A stretch of 64,000 nt of DNA from Notamacropus eugenii (GCF_028372415.1 NC_092877.1:215043116-215107115), one strand, 5' to 3'; positions 48,190 to 58,773 are shown, counted from the first letter of the stretch. Notes: a model not told the origin generated them from the letters alone. Numbers and translations: made by a program.

Positions 48190-49435
48190 TGAAATTGCCA
48201 TATGCAGTTACCAATGATATCTTAAATGCTAAATCTAATGGACTTTTCTCAACCTCGACAACCTCTGACACTATCAATGATCCTCATCTCCTTGGTATTC
48301 CATTCTCTTTACTGCTCTCTCCTGGTTCTCCCAGTACCTGTAAGATGGCTCCGTCGCTTTCTCCCTGGTTGGACCTTCATCTGCATCACACCCACTAAGA
48401 GTGGGAGTCCCCAAAGCTTTGCCTTGAGCTATTTCTCCCTTTCTTCTATAGTTTTTCACTTGGTGACCTCATAAGTTCCCATGGTTTCAATTATTATCTC
48501 AGGTGACTCTCAGATCTACTTGTCCAGCCCTAACTTCTCTCCTGACCTCCAGTCTTGCATCTTCAGCCCCCTTTTAGAGGTTTTAAACTCAACTTCTCCC
48601 CCTGACCCCAAGCCCTCCTTTCTTCCTACCTTCCTTATTACTGTCAAGGGTTCCACCATCCTCTAGTCCTACAGAATCACAATAGAGGTGTCACCCTTGA
48701 CTCCTCATTCTCATTTATTCCCCATTTCCAATAAGTTAATTCCTATCCTTTTTACCTTTCTAACATTTCTCTGATACAATGGCCACCACAGTGCAGGTCC
48801 TTATCACATCAGGCTTGAACTGTTTCAGTAACTTGCTGGTTGATCTCCCTCCACTAAATCCACTAAAATCCACCTTCCACTAAGCTGTCAAATTAATCTC
48901 CCCAAAGCATAAATCTGACCGTGTCAGATTTCCTATTCAAATAACCTCCAGAGGTTATCACCTCTAGGATCAAATATAAAATCCTCTCATTGGGCACTTA
49001 AAGGTCTTATTTCATAACCTGGTCTCATCTTACCTTTCCAGTCTTCTATATCTTACTCCCCCTTCTCCATAAACTCTTCAATCCCATGACACCTGTCTCC
49101 TTTCTGTTCCTTGCACACCACACTCTATCTCCCAACACTGGCATTTTCAATGGCTGTTTTCCATGGCTGGAACTCCCACTCTCCTCATCTCTTCCTCCTA
49201 GCTTCCCTTGGGGTTTTTCAAGTCTCAGATACAATCCCAACTTCTACAAGAAGCCTTTCCCAACATATCATGCATATATCTTGTTTGTACACAGTTGTTT
49301 CCATGCTGTCTCCCCTATTAGAATGTGTGTTGCTTAACAGCAAAGGCTACTTTTTGCCTTTCTTTGTTTCTCTAGTGCTTAGCATAATGCCTGAAACATA
49401 GTAGGAGCCTGCTAGTACTATGCTACATGCTAGGT
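48190..49435 (+). mobile_element. L2 LINE, longest copy here (RT to 3' end)
   Basis: About 1.25 kb. It begins before the reverse-transcriptase active site, which reads as a decayed DSQIY at about 48507. Then come 'tgcaggtccttatcacatca', 'cttttcaagtctcagataca'-like text, 'tcttgtttgtacacagttgt' and an end near 'gcttagcataatgcctgaaa'. It is broken at many points and gives several short chance frames. Confidence 0.8.
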
Positions 49436-49499
49436 CTCTGATTGACTAAACAGTGCCATGGACAGAAATGTATGAAGGAAAGGTTAACGCAGTTTATGA

Positions 49500-49728
49500 C
49501 AATTTGAATCTCAGGTCCTCGTAGTCCATCTATGTGGAATCCAACCTCATACTCTTATTTAACTGTGACTTTAACAAGTCACTTCACCTCTGCCAGTCTC
49601 AAGTTTCCTCACCTTTAAAATGGGGATAACAATAGCACCACCTACCTTCCAGAGCTATTGTGAGGATCAACGATATAGTATACACAAAGCACTTTTCAAA
49701 CCTTCAAGTGCTACTAACTACTCCTTAT
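49500..49728 (+). mobile_element. MIR/MAR1-like SINE
   Basis: Shows 'tttaacaagtcacttcacct', 'ttaaaatggggataacaata' and 'gagctattgtgaggatcaac'. Confidence 0.75.
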
Positions 49729-49734
49729 TAAAGA

Positions 49735-49865
49735 TCTAGTGAAGAGTTGGAAATGCAGAGCTGGTATTTCAGTAAGAGGTCAGGGATGGAGATTTTGGAA
49801 TCATTTGTGTAAAGGTAAATGAATCCATCTAAGTGAATGAATTTGCCAAAGAAGAGTATAAAGAC
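49735..49865 (-). mobile_element. L2 LINE fragment, antisense
   Basis: On plus: 'gagttggaaatgcagagctg' and 'gatggagattttggaatcat', the complement of the L2 reverse-transcriptase region. An A-rich run follows at 49866-50010. Confidence 0.45.
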
Positions 49866-50139
49866 CAAAAAAAAAAAAAAAAAGGAAGGGGGATGTTTCA
49901 GGACAGATCCTAAAGGAAATATAAACATTAAAAAGTGCAAGAAGAAAAAAAAGAAAAGAGAAGGAACTATTAGAGAGATAAGAGAAAAAAACAACAAAAA
50001 CAACCTACATACAAATATAGAAGAGTCCGTACAGACTGCTTGTAGATTGTATTGGGCAGAGAATGTATTTTATTTAAATATAATTGGTTTCCTTCATAAT
50101 TCTACGTATCTTATTTTATGCATTTAAAAATATTATTTG

Positions 50140-50215
50140 GAAAAGGGGTGCAAAGATTTCACCAGACTGCCAAAGAGGTCCACGACACCCAAGACAAGGT
50201 TAAGAACTCCTAATC
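50140..50215 (-). repeat. Ancient unnamed repeat, partner of 3115-3225
   Basis: On plus 'accagactgccaaagaggtc' is the near complement of the repeat near 3125. Confidence 0.5.
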
Positions 50216-50329
50216 TCCATGGGTAGTTCCTAATGAAACCAATTCATGAAAGCTTACAATTATTAGAGTCAAAAAAAAGTCAGGGGTCATTCCTCCAACC
50301 TGATCGTTTTTTCACAAGTAAAACTTGTG

Positions 50330-50465
50330 AAAGAGGTTTTGTTTTGTTTGGGGGGAGAGGGGGAGGTGTAAGTGACTTGCTTGAAGTTACACAAATAAGT
50401 CAGGCATGGAACTTGAACCCAGGTTTCTAAATTTGAGAATCAATGATCTTTCCCTTTCAAAGCTA
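50330..50465 (+). mobile_element. MIR-type SINE, 3' half
   Basis: Shows 'gtgacttgcttgaagttaca' and 'acttgaacccaggtttctaa'. Confidence 0.65.
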
Positions 50466-50499
50466 CTTCTAGCAGAACACTATCCTCCAGAAGCATATC

Positions 50500-50765
50500 A
50501 AACTACCTTGCCTGGTTTCTTTTCCATCAAATCCTACCTTCTTTAAGAGGCCTTTCCTGCTACTGCTAGTATCTTCCCTCTGAGATTACCTCCACTTACA
50601 ATTTAAATATATGGGATAAGGAAATAGTTGTTTACATGTTGTCTCCCCCCCTCACACTCCCCCCCTCCCATAGAATGAGTCTAGAATGTAAGGTCTTAGA
50701 GAGCAGGTACAGTTTTTTTTTTTTTAACTTTCGTTTGTATCTGCAGCTTCCATCAGTTTTTTTTT
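50500..50765 (+). mobile_element. L2 LINE 3' end
   Basis: Shows 'cttctttaagaggcctttcc', 'ctctgagattacctccactt', 'gttgtttacatgttgtctcc' and 'agaatgtaaggtcttagaga'. Confidence 0.75.
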
Positions 50766-51622
50766 TTTTAACACAAAATGATTCAAGAACAAAGACGATC
50801 CTACTGCTACTTTAGCAATAAAATCTCCTTGAATGAAATATGAAACAAATGGCAAGTAATATGCTCTATATATGCAAGTAGTATGTTATGTGGTAGCATG
50901 GTTTATTTTGAAAGCTGAAAAAGTTACCCCTAGACTTTCTCAAATTTTTTTTTCTTATGGAATTTTTCTATTAAAACGTTTGATACATTTTTACATGACT
51001 CAAAATGACTATGTTCTCCCAGTCCACTGAAATTTTTAAGAAAACGTCATTCATACCACGACAAAAAAATGTACTGTCTTTTTTTTTTCCCTACCTCACT
51101 GTTTTTGGGGAGTTAGACTTCTAGGTGACCGGGAGGAACTCAACGAGCATTTAAGTTTTGGGCACGGGAGCGCAGCAGCAATTCAGTCTAGAGTGTTTAG
51201 GGATGCCAGGTTACAAGTGCCAAGCGAAGGGCAACACCGTCCAACGCGCTTTCTGACAACAATCTCCAAAAAAGGGCTTTTGAGCTCCTGGGCTGCGGGC
51301 TGACAGACAGACAGCCAGACAGCCGGGCGCACGGTCCCCGTGAGCGAGGCTCTCCTCCCCGCCACCCACGGCTTCCCAGCAAAGGCACCCGAGCCGAGCA
51401 CCCCGCTCCCCCCGGCAGCGGGGGAGGAGGCGGGCGGGCGCTCTTCACTCCCCGGGGCCTCTCGGCCGGCTCCGACCCGGGGCCGCCGACCACGCTTCGC
51501 TCGGGGCCACCACCTGTTGCGGGCCACTTCCCTCCGGGGCCGCGGCCAAGCCCGGGGTCCGCCTGGAGGGCAGCGGAGCCGGGCCCCAGGCGCCCCGCCC
51601 GCCCCCGGGGACGCTCACTCAC

Positions 51623-51830
51623 TCAGATACGCTCCTCGGCCGCGCAGGCAGCAGGAAGCGCCGTAGCGGGAAGCGCGCAACAGCCCCGGCCGCCGCTTCT
51701 TCCGTCCTTCTTCATCCTCCTCCTCCTCCGCCTCCGCCTCCTCGCCCCGCTCCGCTGCCGCCACCGCCGCCACCTCCTCCGGAGCTCCTACGGCGGCGCT
51801 CCAGCCACTTCCACTTCCGGCCCACGCTGC
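51623..51830 (-). other. ABHD13: ABHD13 non-coding exon 1, inferred
   Basis: On minus, CTGA|GTGAGT at 51626-51617 is a good splice donor (GT at 51622-51621). The exon would run leftward from a start site near the ETS motif. It is rich in GGA and GGC triplets. No other donor of similar quality was noticed on minus in the island. The 5' end is a guess. Confidence 0.5.
51705..51785 (-). repeat. GGA/GGC-rich triplet tract in ABHD13 leader
   Basis: On minus, many GG and GGG runs spaced by 1-2 bases (GGC GGT GGC GGC, then GGA GGC GGA GGC repeats), with potential to form G-quadruplexes in the RNA. Confidence 0.7.
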
Positions 51831-52644
51831 GTGTGTCACCGCCAAATGTCGTCCCGCGCTCTCACGCTCCCGACTCCTCCGCCTTCTCCTCCGCCCCCCC
51901 GCCGCGTCAGGAACCGCAGCAGCCGCAGCCTCCCGCAGCCACTTCCCCTCAATCCAGTACCTGGCTGCGCACCTGGGCATGCGCAGTGGCGTCGGCGCCC
52001 GGGGAGGCGGGGTTTGGGGCGGGCCTCCCGTCCCTGGTTCCGGGATTCCAACGGTGGCCGCCGAGGAAATAAAGCTTGTGGGATGAGAGGCGATAGAAGC
52101 CTGGGAGATTTGGGCTGCGCCGTGTTCGCCTGTGACGTCATACACGGACCTGGGAGCTCGCGCGCAAGGACCGAGGTTACCCGGCTGCGGTCAGGCTGCA
52201 CTGGGTGCGAGCGCTCTAGGCAGCCCCGGGGACCAGCCCGTCATCCTCCGCAGGCTTATCTCCCCGACGCCTAAATCGTGTGGGCTGCCCCATAAAAGTT
52301 CTGTTTTATTTTGAGACGTAACCGAGTAAGAGCTACCTATAGGATGTGTTAAAACAGGTTTTCCTTCATTCGGAGAATTGAGAGAGATGTCTAGGTTTGG
52401 GGGCGGGGGGCGATAAAGGATTTTAAGTAGCTTCATTTAGTTTGTAAAAAAGAAAAAAAGTGATTGAACTCCGGATTGGGAGCCAGTAGAGAATTTAGTT
52501 TGGCAGAAGAAAATGAATTGAAATAGGCTGAGATGGGGAAGCAGGAGATAACGACTCATGTTTGTGTAGCCCTTTATGGTTTCTAAAGCTATTTTTATTA
52601 AAAAGAAACCTAGAAGGCTTGAGGTTAAGACTATTTACTACCAA

Positions 52645-52765
52645 AAAACAGGTAGTTGTTATGTTTGTCCTGCGTTCTCGAAGAGGACCATGACGTCAAG
52701 ATGATGACCTGACTTGCAGATTACTTTGATTTGAGTGAATGAGGGCTGGCCAAAAAACTAACTGG
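52645..52765 (-). mobile_element. RTE-type SINE/LINE 3' tail, antisense
   Basis: On plus 'gtttgtcctgcgttctcgaa' and 'gaccatgacgtcaagatgat' is the complement of the ending at about 62830-62895 ('gatgtcatggtcctcctcga'). It resembles MAR4-like marsupial elements by memory. Its TGACGTCA comes from the repeat, not the promoter. Confidence 0.6.
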
Positions 52766-52779
52766 ATTCTGGAAACACC

Positions 52780-52920
52780 TTCGTTCTTGTCCTAATTCTG
52801 GCACTAATTGTGGCTTGGGACAGCCATTTAACCTTTCTTGGCTTCATGTAGTAAGGATAAGGTTATTATGCTAAATTATTCCAAAGGTTTCTCTTCCAGC
52901 TCTGCCATTCTATGAGTCTT
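52780..52920 (+). mobile_element. MIR-type SINE
   Basis: 'ctaattctggcactaattgt' and 'ttccagctctgccattctat'. Confidence 0.65.
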
Positions 52921-53029
52921 TTCAACTTAATTAAGGAGGAAAGCTCTTTCCCCCAGGTACAATACAGTAAAATTTTACATACAGTCTGAGGCATGTCCTA
53001 TTTTAAAACTAAATTAAAAAATCTTAAGT

Positions 53030-53180
53030 AAGATATAGAATTTTAGAGGTGGGAGGAATCTTAAAGGCATTCTAACTTCCTTGTTTTACAAAAACTGAGG
53101 AAGCTGAGCCTCACAAAAGGAAAGTGACTTGCACCGTGGGTACAGCTGTTAAAATTTAGACTACAATCTACATCTCAACT
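53030..53180 (+). mobile_element. MIR-type SINE
   Basis: 'ttagaggtgggaggaatctt', 'acaaaaactgaggaagctga' and 'gtgacttgcaccgtgggtac'. Confidence 0.65.
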
Positions 53181-53224
53181 TCTTGTTCAGAATTTTTTCT
53201 CTTGCTGGCCATGAGCAGTTTCAC

Positions 53225-53640
53225 CATTTTAAATTATCAGATATTATCTCATACAGGAAGCTGTCTCTGATCTCCCTAGTTGTTAGGGCTCAGTCCACCC
53301 TTGTTTTTTTATGTCAACTGGAGCACCCTTATTATATTTATTTATCTACTTAAATAAATATGTATTTGTATATATATATATTTAAATATGTATATCCTAT
53401 GTGTGTATATAATATATACCCATTTAGGTAGTGCAGTGTATATGGTATATGTGTCTTTATACATTTAAGTACATGTTTAAGTATGTATGCACATATACAA
53501 ATGGATATATATGTTGATATAGATACTCAGTATAATGTAAGCCCTTTAAGGGATGTGACTGATTTTCATTTGGTATTTAAGTTCCCAGTGCCCTTTAGTA
53601 AAAACTTAATAAATGTTTATTAAATTGAATTCTCCTATTT
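53225..53640 (+). mobile_element. L2 LINE 3' end with AT-rich insertion
   Basis: 'aggaagctgtctctgatctc' is followed by TATA/TATG low-complexity (53335-53520), then 'taatgtaagccctttaaggg' and the terminus 'aaacttaataaatgtttatt'. Confidence 0.75.
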
Positions 53641-53999
53641 CTTTATTTTGTCTTACTGTTGCTAATTTATTTTTTGAAGCCACCAGGATTTTTATTGTTG
53701 GACAGGCTCACACTCTAGCAAAATAGCCCAAAATGTATTTTTTCTAAATACTATTATCAACATGACTGAGCAGGTCCAAACTCAGAATAATACAGATTTT
53801 TTTTCCCCATGGATACAGATGAAACAGTGTGGGACAAAATGGAGGGAAGCAACATGGGAATAAAGTAGGCCTCTATTACTAAGAGATACTAATAATGTCT
53901 TCCATTTGATTAAAAGTTTTTACTAGGTAGAATGTGAAGATAGAAATTGAAGTTTCTGAATTGAAACAACAGATGATATTTTATATATATTGTGCAAAA

Positions 54000-54200
54000 C
54001 AAAGAACTTTTCATTATACTACTTCATTTAGACCTCAAAACAATTTTGTAAAGTAAGTACAGCTTTTATCTACAGCTATTTTTACTACAGCTATTATCCT
54101 AGTGCCTGGCGCATATTTATTGCCTAATAAATGCTTATTGATTCTGACTTATAGATGTGGAAACTGAAGCTGGAAGATGTCAAAACTTTAGTTAAGTACC
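54000..54200 (+). mobile_element. MIR/L2-type fragments
   Basis: 'tcatttagacctcaaaacaa', an L2-like end 'tgcctaataaatgcttattg', then 'agatgtggaaactgaagctg'. Probably an L2 end nested in a MIR. Confidence 0.55.
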
Positions 54201-54334
54201 AAAAAGGAAGTTTAAAACCCAATTCTTTCTTCCTCTCTCAACCTATATCTTAGTCATGTAAGCTTGATTTCCCCTGGTTAGAGTGGGTTGAGACATTTGT
54301 GAAAAGTCCCTTGTGTTATTAACAGAGCATTAGG

Positions 54335-54580
54335 AGACACAGTGGATAGAGCACTAGAATTGGGGTCCGGTAGACCCGAATTTGAATTTAGCTTCAGAAT
54401 TCAAATTGTGATCCTGGGCAAGTCACTTAACCTTTGTGCCTCAGTTTCCTCATATGAAAGGGGGAGGATTATAATAGCACCTTCCTAACAGGCTACTGTG
54501 AACATCAAATAATACGTGAAGCCCTTCAAAAACCTTCAAGTGCTACAGTAGTAGCTACTGTTATTTTCTATTTTGCCTGC
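54335..54580 (+). mobile_element. tRNA-headed MIR/MAR1-like SINE
   Basis: 'acacagtggatagagcacta', 'gatcctgggcaagtcactta', 'gtgcctcagtttcctcatat' and 'aaaccttcaagtgctacagt'. Confidence 0.8.
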
Positions 54581-54839
54581 CACGAATTCTCCCTTAGAGT
54601 TCGTCAGTTTCTTTGTAAATAACAGCTGTTGCAAGAACGTTGTGTACAGTTCAGGAGTGGGGGTGGGGGAGAGGGGGAAGAGGAAGATAGGGCTTTCCCA
54701 TTTAGGTGACCACTAAAAATCATCCAAGTGGGTGCTGAACCACCTCTTAAGAGTCCTGCTTTCCCAGTCCGTCCCTGCCGAGGTTCAAGTCCGTGTTCTG
54801 CCTGACTTACTGGATCTAGGACCTTGGGCGTATGTCATT

Positions 54840-55159
54840 TAATCTCTGCGAGCCCTTTGCTGTTCTGGCCAATGCAAAGGGGCGGGCCAGAGACGCCAAA
54901 CGATTGGCCCCTTTCCCCCTTAGAACTTTCTTAACAATTCCAAACATCTTAAAGCAAGCAAGCCAAACTGGCCTTGCGAAATGCCGTGGGCATGCGCAGT
55001 AGCTCCCGTGGGTGTGCAGCCGGCATTTCTTCCCAACTGCGCCTGCGCGCGGTTCACGTTTCTGCGCAACCATCTGCCCCCAGAGGAGTCTCCAAAGCAG
55101 AGCTGGCACCTAGGTGCCTGCGGAGCCTGACAGTGCGGCGTGGCGGGGCTGGGGAGCAG
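54840..55159 (+). promoter_or_regulatory. Second GC-rich promoter / candidate LIG4 leader exon
   Basis: A compact GC-rich patch 3 kb downstream of the main island. CCAAT lies at 54869-54873 with an inverted ATTGG at 54903-54907, a GC box GGGGCGGG at 54879-54886, and NRF1-like sites at 54990-54999 (GCATGCGCAG) and 55038-55050 (TGCGCCTGCGCGC). It ends at a consensus splice donor CAG|GTGAGT (55157-55165) on plus. A rightward non-coding exon ending at 55159 is the simplest reading. LIG4 is the expected rightward gene from human synteny. It could also be a separate non-coding RNA start. Confidence 0.6.
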
Positions 55160-55165
55160 GTGAGT
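55160..55165 (+). promoter_or_regulatory. Consensus splice donor, plus strand
   Basis: GTGAGT preceded by CAG, a full match to the U1 site, directly after the NRF1/GC-box patch. Confidence 0.65.
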
Positions 55166-55454
55166 GAGTTCAGGCTCCTTTCTCATCTACCTCTGGCCGC
55201 ATAGAAGCGCAGAGGGAAAGGACTCTTGGGTCCCATAGCTGCCTCTTCCCTCTGCGCTCCTTTCCCCATCAGCAACCTCCTTAGAGCCCGCCAGCATCCC
55301 CCAGCCCAGGTACAGAATCCCGAACCTGCCTGTCCCCCCTCTGGGTGGAAGGGGGAGGGAGGAGGAGAAGCAGCCCTGGACCTGGTTCTGAGCCCTGGGT
55401 AGAAGTTCCAGCCCTGACGTTTACCAGGGTGTGTCCCCAAGTTAGTCATAGGTC

Positions 55455-55735
55455 ATAGAACTCTAATGTAATAATGAAATTACAGATATGGAGCTAGAAA
55501 GCGATCTTAGTGGCCATGTAGTACAACAGTCCCTTCCTTTAGTTTACCGAAAAGGAAACTGAGGCCCAAGGCGGTTGAGCAACTTGACTTAGGTCACATA
55601 AGCATTAAAGGCATTCAAACTGCCTCAGTTTTCTCCTCTGGGATATGGAAATAAGGCTTCTTGTACCACATCCCTCATTGGCATGTTGTGAGAAAAACAT
55701 TTGATAAACCTTAAAGCACAATGATATAAGAATTA
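55455..55735 (+). mobile_element. MIR-type SINEs, two abutting pieces
   Basis: 55455-55605 has 'gatatggagctagaaagcga' and 'ccgaaaaggaaactgaggcc'. 55610-55735 has 'actgcctcagttttctcctc' and the MIR tail 'ggcatgttgtgagaaaaaca'. Confidence 0.7.
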
Positions 55736-55744
55736 TTGATATTT

Positions 55745-55920
55745 TAAGAAGGACCTTGTGGGGAGCCCCAGACCTGGGTTCAAATCCCTCTCTTGACATT
55801 TATTACTTGTTCAAATTTGACTTTTGGACTTAAGTTTTTTCATTTTTAAATCAGGAGGTTGGACTTTATGGCCTCTGAAGTCCCTTCCATCTCTAGGTCT
55901 TTGATCCAATGAACTAAAAT
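55745..55920 (+). mobile_element. MIR-type SINE
   Basis: 'cagacctgggttcaaatccc', 'aatcaggaggttggacttta' and 'tgaagtcccttccatctcta'. Confidence 0.75.
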
Positions 55921-56799
55921 CTGTAACTTAGTAACTCTTACCCCCCTTCTCCCAAAGACTGAATCAATACTTTCCCCTTTTCCCGTCCTTTCTCTCCCTT
56001 CCACCAGTCCCTCATTCATGAAGTGTAAACTCGCTTCTTTTCAACACTTCTTTACCATTTGGAGCAAGTCAGCAGTACTCTGTCTGCCCTTTACTTATAA
56101 TTTTATTTTCCTTGAAATCCTTTCTTATCATTGAGAATGTAAAATCATTCTCCTTTCCCATCTCCATCACCCCACCCCACCTCAGTTGGTTTTCCTTTTA
56201 TAATAAAGTGACAGCTCCATGATTGTTCCATCAAGTAGTACAGATAAATGCCTTCTTTTTCAGTGTGATCCTTGTCCATGTCCCTACCATAAATTCTTCA
56301 TAAGAGGTTCACCTAATTAGTTGGTGTTTTTTCCCCAGATCTTAACAAACGAGTACCAGTTTATCTACATTATCTTTTGTTCTTAATATTTGAGCAGCCC
56401 AACTCTTTTTTTTTGTCTGTTATCTCTTTAATGATATATTTTAGACTACTTTGGATGTGCTGATTTACATTCATCCAAATAGATATCAAATTATATTCTC
56501 CAGGTGTTCCTCATTCACTTGATTTTAACTCAGTTCATAGTTAAGACAAACTCTTTTGAATGATTTTGGATCTGATTTCAGGGAGTTCCTTAGTGTTTTC
56601 TGGATTTACATCTGAAGGACGTCACCATCCACAGGGAATCCTTCTGTTTGGACTTTGCAGTAAACATCTTCAATGACAGTGCCTATATCTTTGGTGAGCA
56701 TATGTCTGCATTTTTTATGCTTGACTTGATGATCAGTGAGACAGCGAAGTTATCTCTGTTGCATCTTTCACAATATTCTGTATGATTTTAACTTAAGTG
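55921..56799. other. No clear feature
   Basis: AT/pyrimidine-rich sequence, possibly the antisense remainder of the RTE-like element to the right. No motif I can name. Confidence 0.35.
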
Positions 56800-56935
56800 A
56801 ATGAAGGAATGATTGAATGAATGAATGAAAAAAAATTTATCACTATGTGATCACTATGTGCCAAACACTATGCTAAGCACAGGGAATATAAATAAACAAG
56901 TAGGGACAATCTCTTCTCTCAGCTAATGAAAAAAA
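56800..56935 (-). mobile_element. L2 LINE 3' terminus, antisense
   Basis: GAAT repeats, then on plus 'cactatgtgccaaacactat', 'gctaagcacagggaatataa' and 'tctcttctctcagctaatga', the complement of the L2 end. Confidence 0.7.
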
Positions 56936-57144
56936 CACATATATAGGAAATTTCAGTTACAAGTTAAAGAGAAAAGCCCCTTGGTCTTAAGGGTACAATG
57001 GAAAAGCAGATGGAAACATGTTGGGGGAGAGTGTTTAAAACCACATATATAGGAAATTTTAGTTACAAGTTAAAAGAGAAAAGCCCCTTGGTCTTAAGGG
57101 TACAATGGAAAAAAGCAAATGGAAACACATTGGGGGAGAGTGTT
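56936..57144 (+). repeat. Tandem duplication, two units of about 107 bases
   Basis: Unit 1 starts at 56936 and unit 2 at 57042 (both 'cacatatataggaaattt'). Both contain 'ccccttggtcttaagggtac' and end 'tgggggagagtgtt'. The second is 3 bases longer and they differ at a handful of sites. The minus strand shows the same pattern, so this is a true local duplication. Confidence 0.95.
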
Positions 57145-57399
57145 CTATCAAAAAACCATAAGGTCAATGAAATCTTATATTTCCTGCACCTTTGACTTAA
57201 GTGTATGACTGCAAAGCTAAAATAAAGTCTTTTATAGCATATTGTTTGCAAAAATCTAATGTTTACTATCTGACCTTCATTAAGTGTGTCCTCAGTAATT
57301 AAAGTTTTTTCAAGTGATCAGAAAATAAGCACAAATGTCAGTATTGTTGTATTCTCAGTGGCCATTTTTGGGTGGTAATAATATCTGATTTTTGCCAAG

Positions 57400-58210
57400 T
57401 AGTTGGCATTGTTCCCTCTTTAGACATCTTGGTGATTAATTCCTCAGGGTCATCAAAATTTCATGATTTTAGCAAGAACCACTTCTGTGCCTTCTTATTT
57501 TGTTCTAGCTGTTCTTTCCATCTTTAGTGCTATTTTTACAGCAAATTAGAGTTTGTGATCTTAGAGGTCAAATATGTTGGCCTATTTGGCATTGATTGAG
57601 AGAGTAGTTTTACTGTAGTAACTTGGACACATCTTTTCACTTTTATGTCTATCACTTGACCTTCAAGTTTCATATTTAAATGTCTTCGGGATGATGGTTT
57701 AATTGAATTCCTCATCAGGCTTTTTTGTAACATATTTTTTCCTTTTATGGTTCCTTGATGTTTTGTGGAGCAATACTTCTTAACGTCTTTTGTCCTTTCC
57801 CTGCAAACAAATTTATATTCTAAGCTGCCATTGTCTTAATTGTCATCTTGTTCTTCTTAGCACAGATATCAAGTGTGTATTGGCAAAAGTTTCTGCATTC
57901 TTTTAGTCTCCTTTTACAAGAGTTTATTAACATGAGTAAAATTCCTTAAGAGATGATAATAATCTATGTTGATATTTGTTCTTTTGTCTTTTCCCATGGC
58001 AGGTGAGATCAATGTCTTGTTTAAATAGGTCAGGTTAAAGCTCTTTTAATTATATATTATGTCTTCTCATTTTTATTCTTACGTGATATTAATTTTCATC
58101 TTTACTCTAAAAAAGTTAATGGTCTGACTTTAAAAATGCAAGTTAATTCAGAAATTACTCTAGCTTTGTTAACCAGGTGTTTCCTGTCTGTTAAGAGATA
58201 ATCTGCTTCC

Positions 58211-58251
<41 letters not shown>

Positions 58252-58773
58252 ACGTGTGTATGTGATGTTACCTGATCATCAACATGTCCGTTGCTTCCCA
58301 GGTCTCTGTTGAATAAAATATGGTTGATATTATAGGTCTAAGGATTCAATTAAAGTGTATTTGATCACTTTTGTATCTTTCTCCTGAGTTATAGTTTCCA
58401 ACAGCTTTTCTGCTACCCTCTTCTTTGCCATTTTTTGGTGGGGAAGGGAGTCACTGAGTATTAAGACAAAGGTTAATTTTATTTGGAGGGTGTTAGCTAT
58501 TTTTTCATAGAATTTCTCTTCCTCCCTCTCTGAACAGGTGCTGGCATATAAGCTACAACTGTTTTCTTTTTTGTCCTTTTGCAAATACTTTTCATGGGCA
58601 CTGGAATGTGAAATTTCAAAGTAAAGTTTCTTGTTGCTGAATGTTTCTTGTTGTCTCTGACATAATATATATATGTCTATTATATAGTCTTCAGAAATTT
58701 CCTGCATTGGTAACTTCCATGTGTTCCAAAACACTCTTACTCTATTTTCCAAGTGAGACAGTAAGTAGTGCAT
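57400..58773 (-). mobile_element. RTE-like LINE, endonuclease region, antisense
   Basis: An open minus frame (58330-58773) contains CSLYASTCSEREEEKFYEKI near 58500-58560, resembling the 'VYAPT...EE..KFY..L' block of RTE/BovB endonucleases. The expected following 'GDFNA' motif is lost. Further left, Lys-rich minus frames could be the linker before the reverse transcriptase. It is old and broken; the left border is uncertain. Confidence 0.5.
58217..58262. repeat. TG microsatellite
   Basis: TG run of about 17 units, then GCGCACGTGTGTATG. Confidence 0.97.

Larger units (their letters stand above)
35204..51622 (-). other. ABHD13: ABHD13 intron, about 16.4 kb
   Basis: Runs from the inferred donor near 51622 to the acceptor at 35204. 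It contains only repeats and unique AT-rich sequence (35340-36500, 36690-37690 and 41930-43140 hold nothing I recognise). A two-exon layout with a non-coding first exon agrees with human ABHD13. Confidence 0.75.
51280..52295. promoter_or_regulatory. CpG island, ABHD13 promoter (likely shared with LIG4)
   Basis: About 1 kb of dense CpG in an otherwise AT-rich window. An ETS/GABP site lies at 51813-51820 (ACTTCCGG, i.e. CCGGAAGT on minus), an NRF1-like GCATGCGCAG at 51977-51986 and a full CRE palindrome TGACGTCA at 52133-52140. TATA-less housekeeping promoters of this make-up are often bidirectional. In human, ABHD13 and LIG4 start back to back within tens of bases, so leftward transcription to ABHD13 and rightward to LIG4 is expected. 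The long GC-rich open frames here are composition artefacts. Confidence 0.85.

Noticed and set aside
51183-52274. Several open frames of 108-176 codons on both strands in the CpG island
   Set aside because: They are low-complexity Ala/Gly/Pro/Arg-rich frames on both strands, as expected of GC-rich DNA. No domain, and they overlap promoter motifs.
52690-52705. TGACGTCA near 52691 as a second promoter CRE
   Set aside because: It belongs to the shared 3' end of an RTE-type repeat, whose counterpart at 62.85 kb has TGATGTCA.
58330-58773. 147-codon minus frame as a host gene
   Set aside because: Its only recognisable block resembles an RTE endonuclease, and the expected catalytic motif after it is missing. 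Kept as LINE debris.
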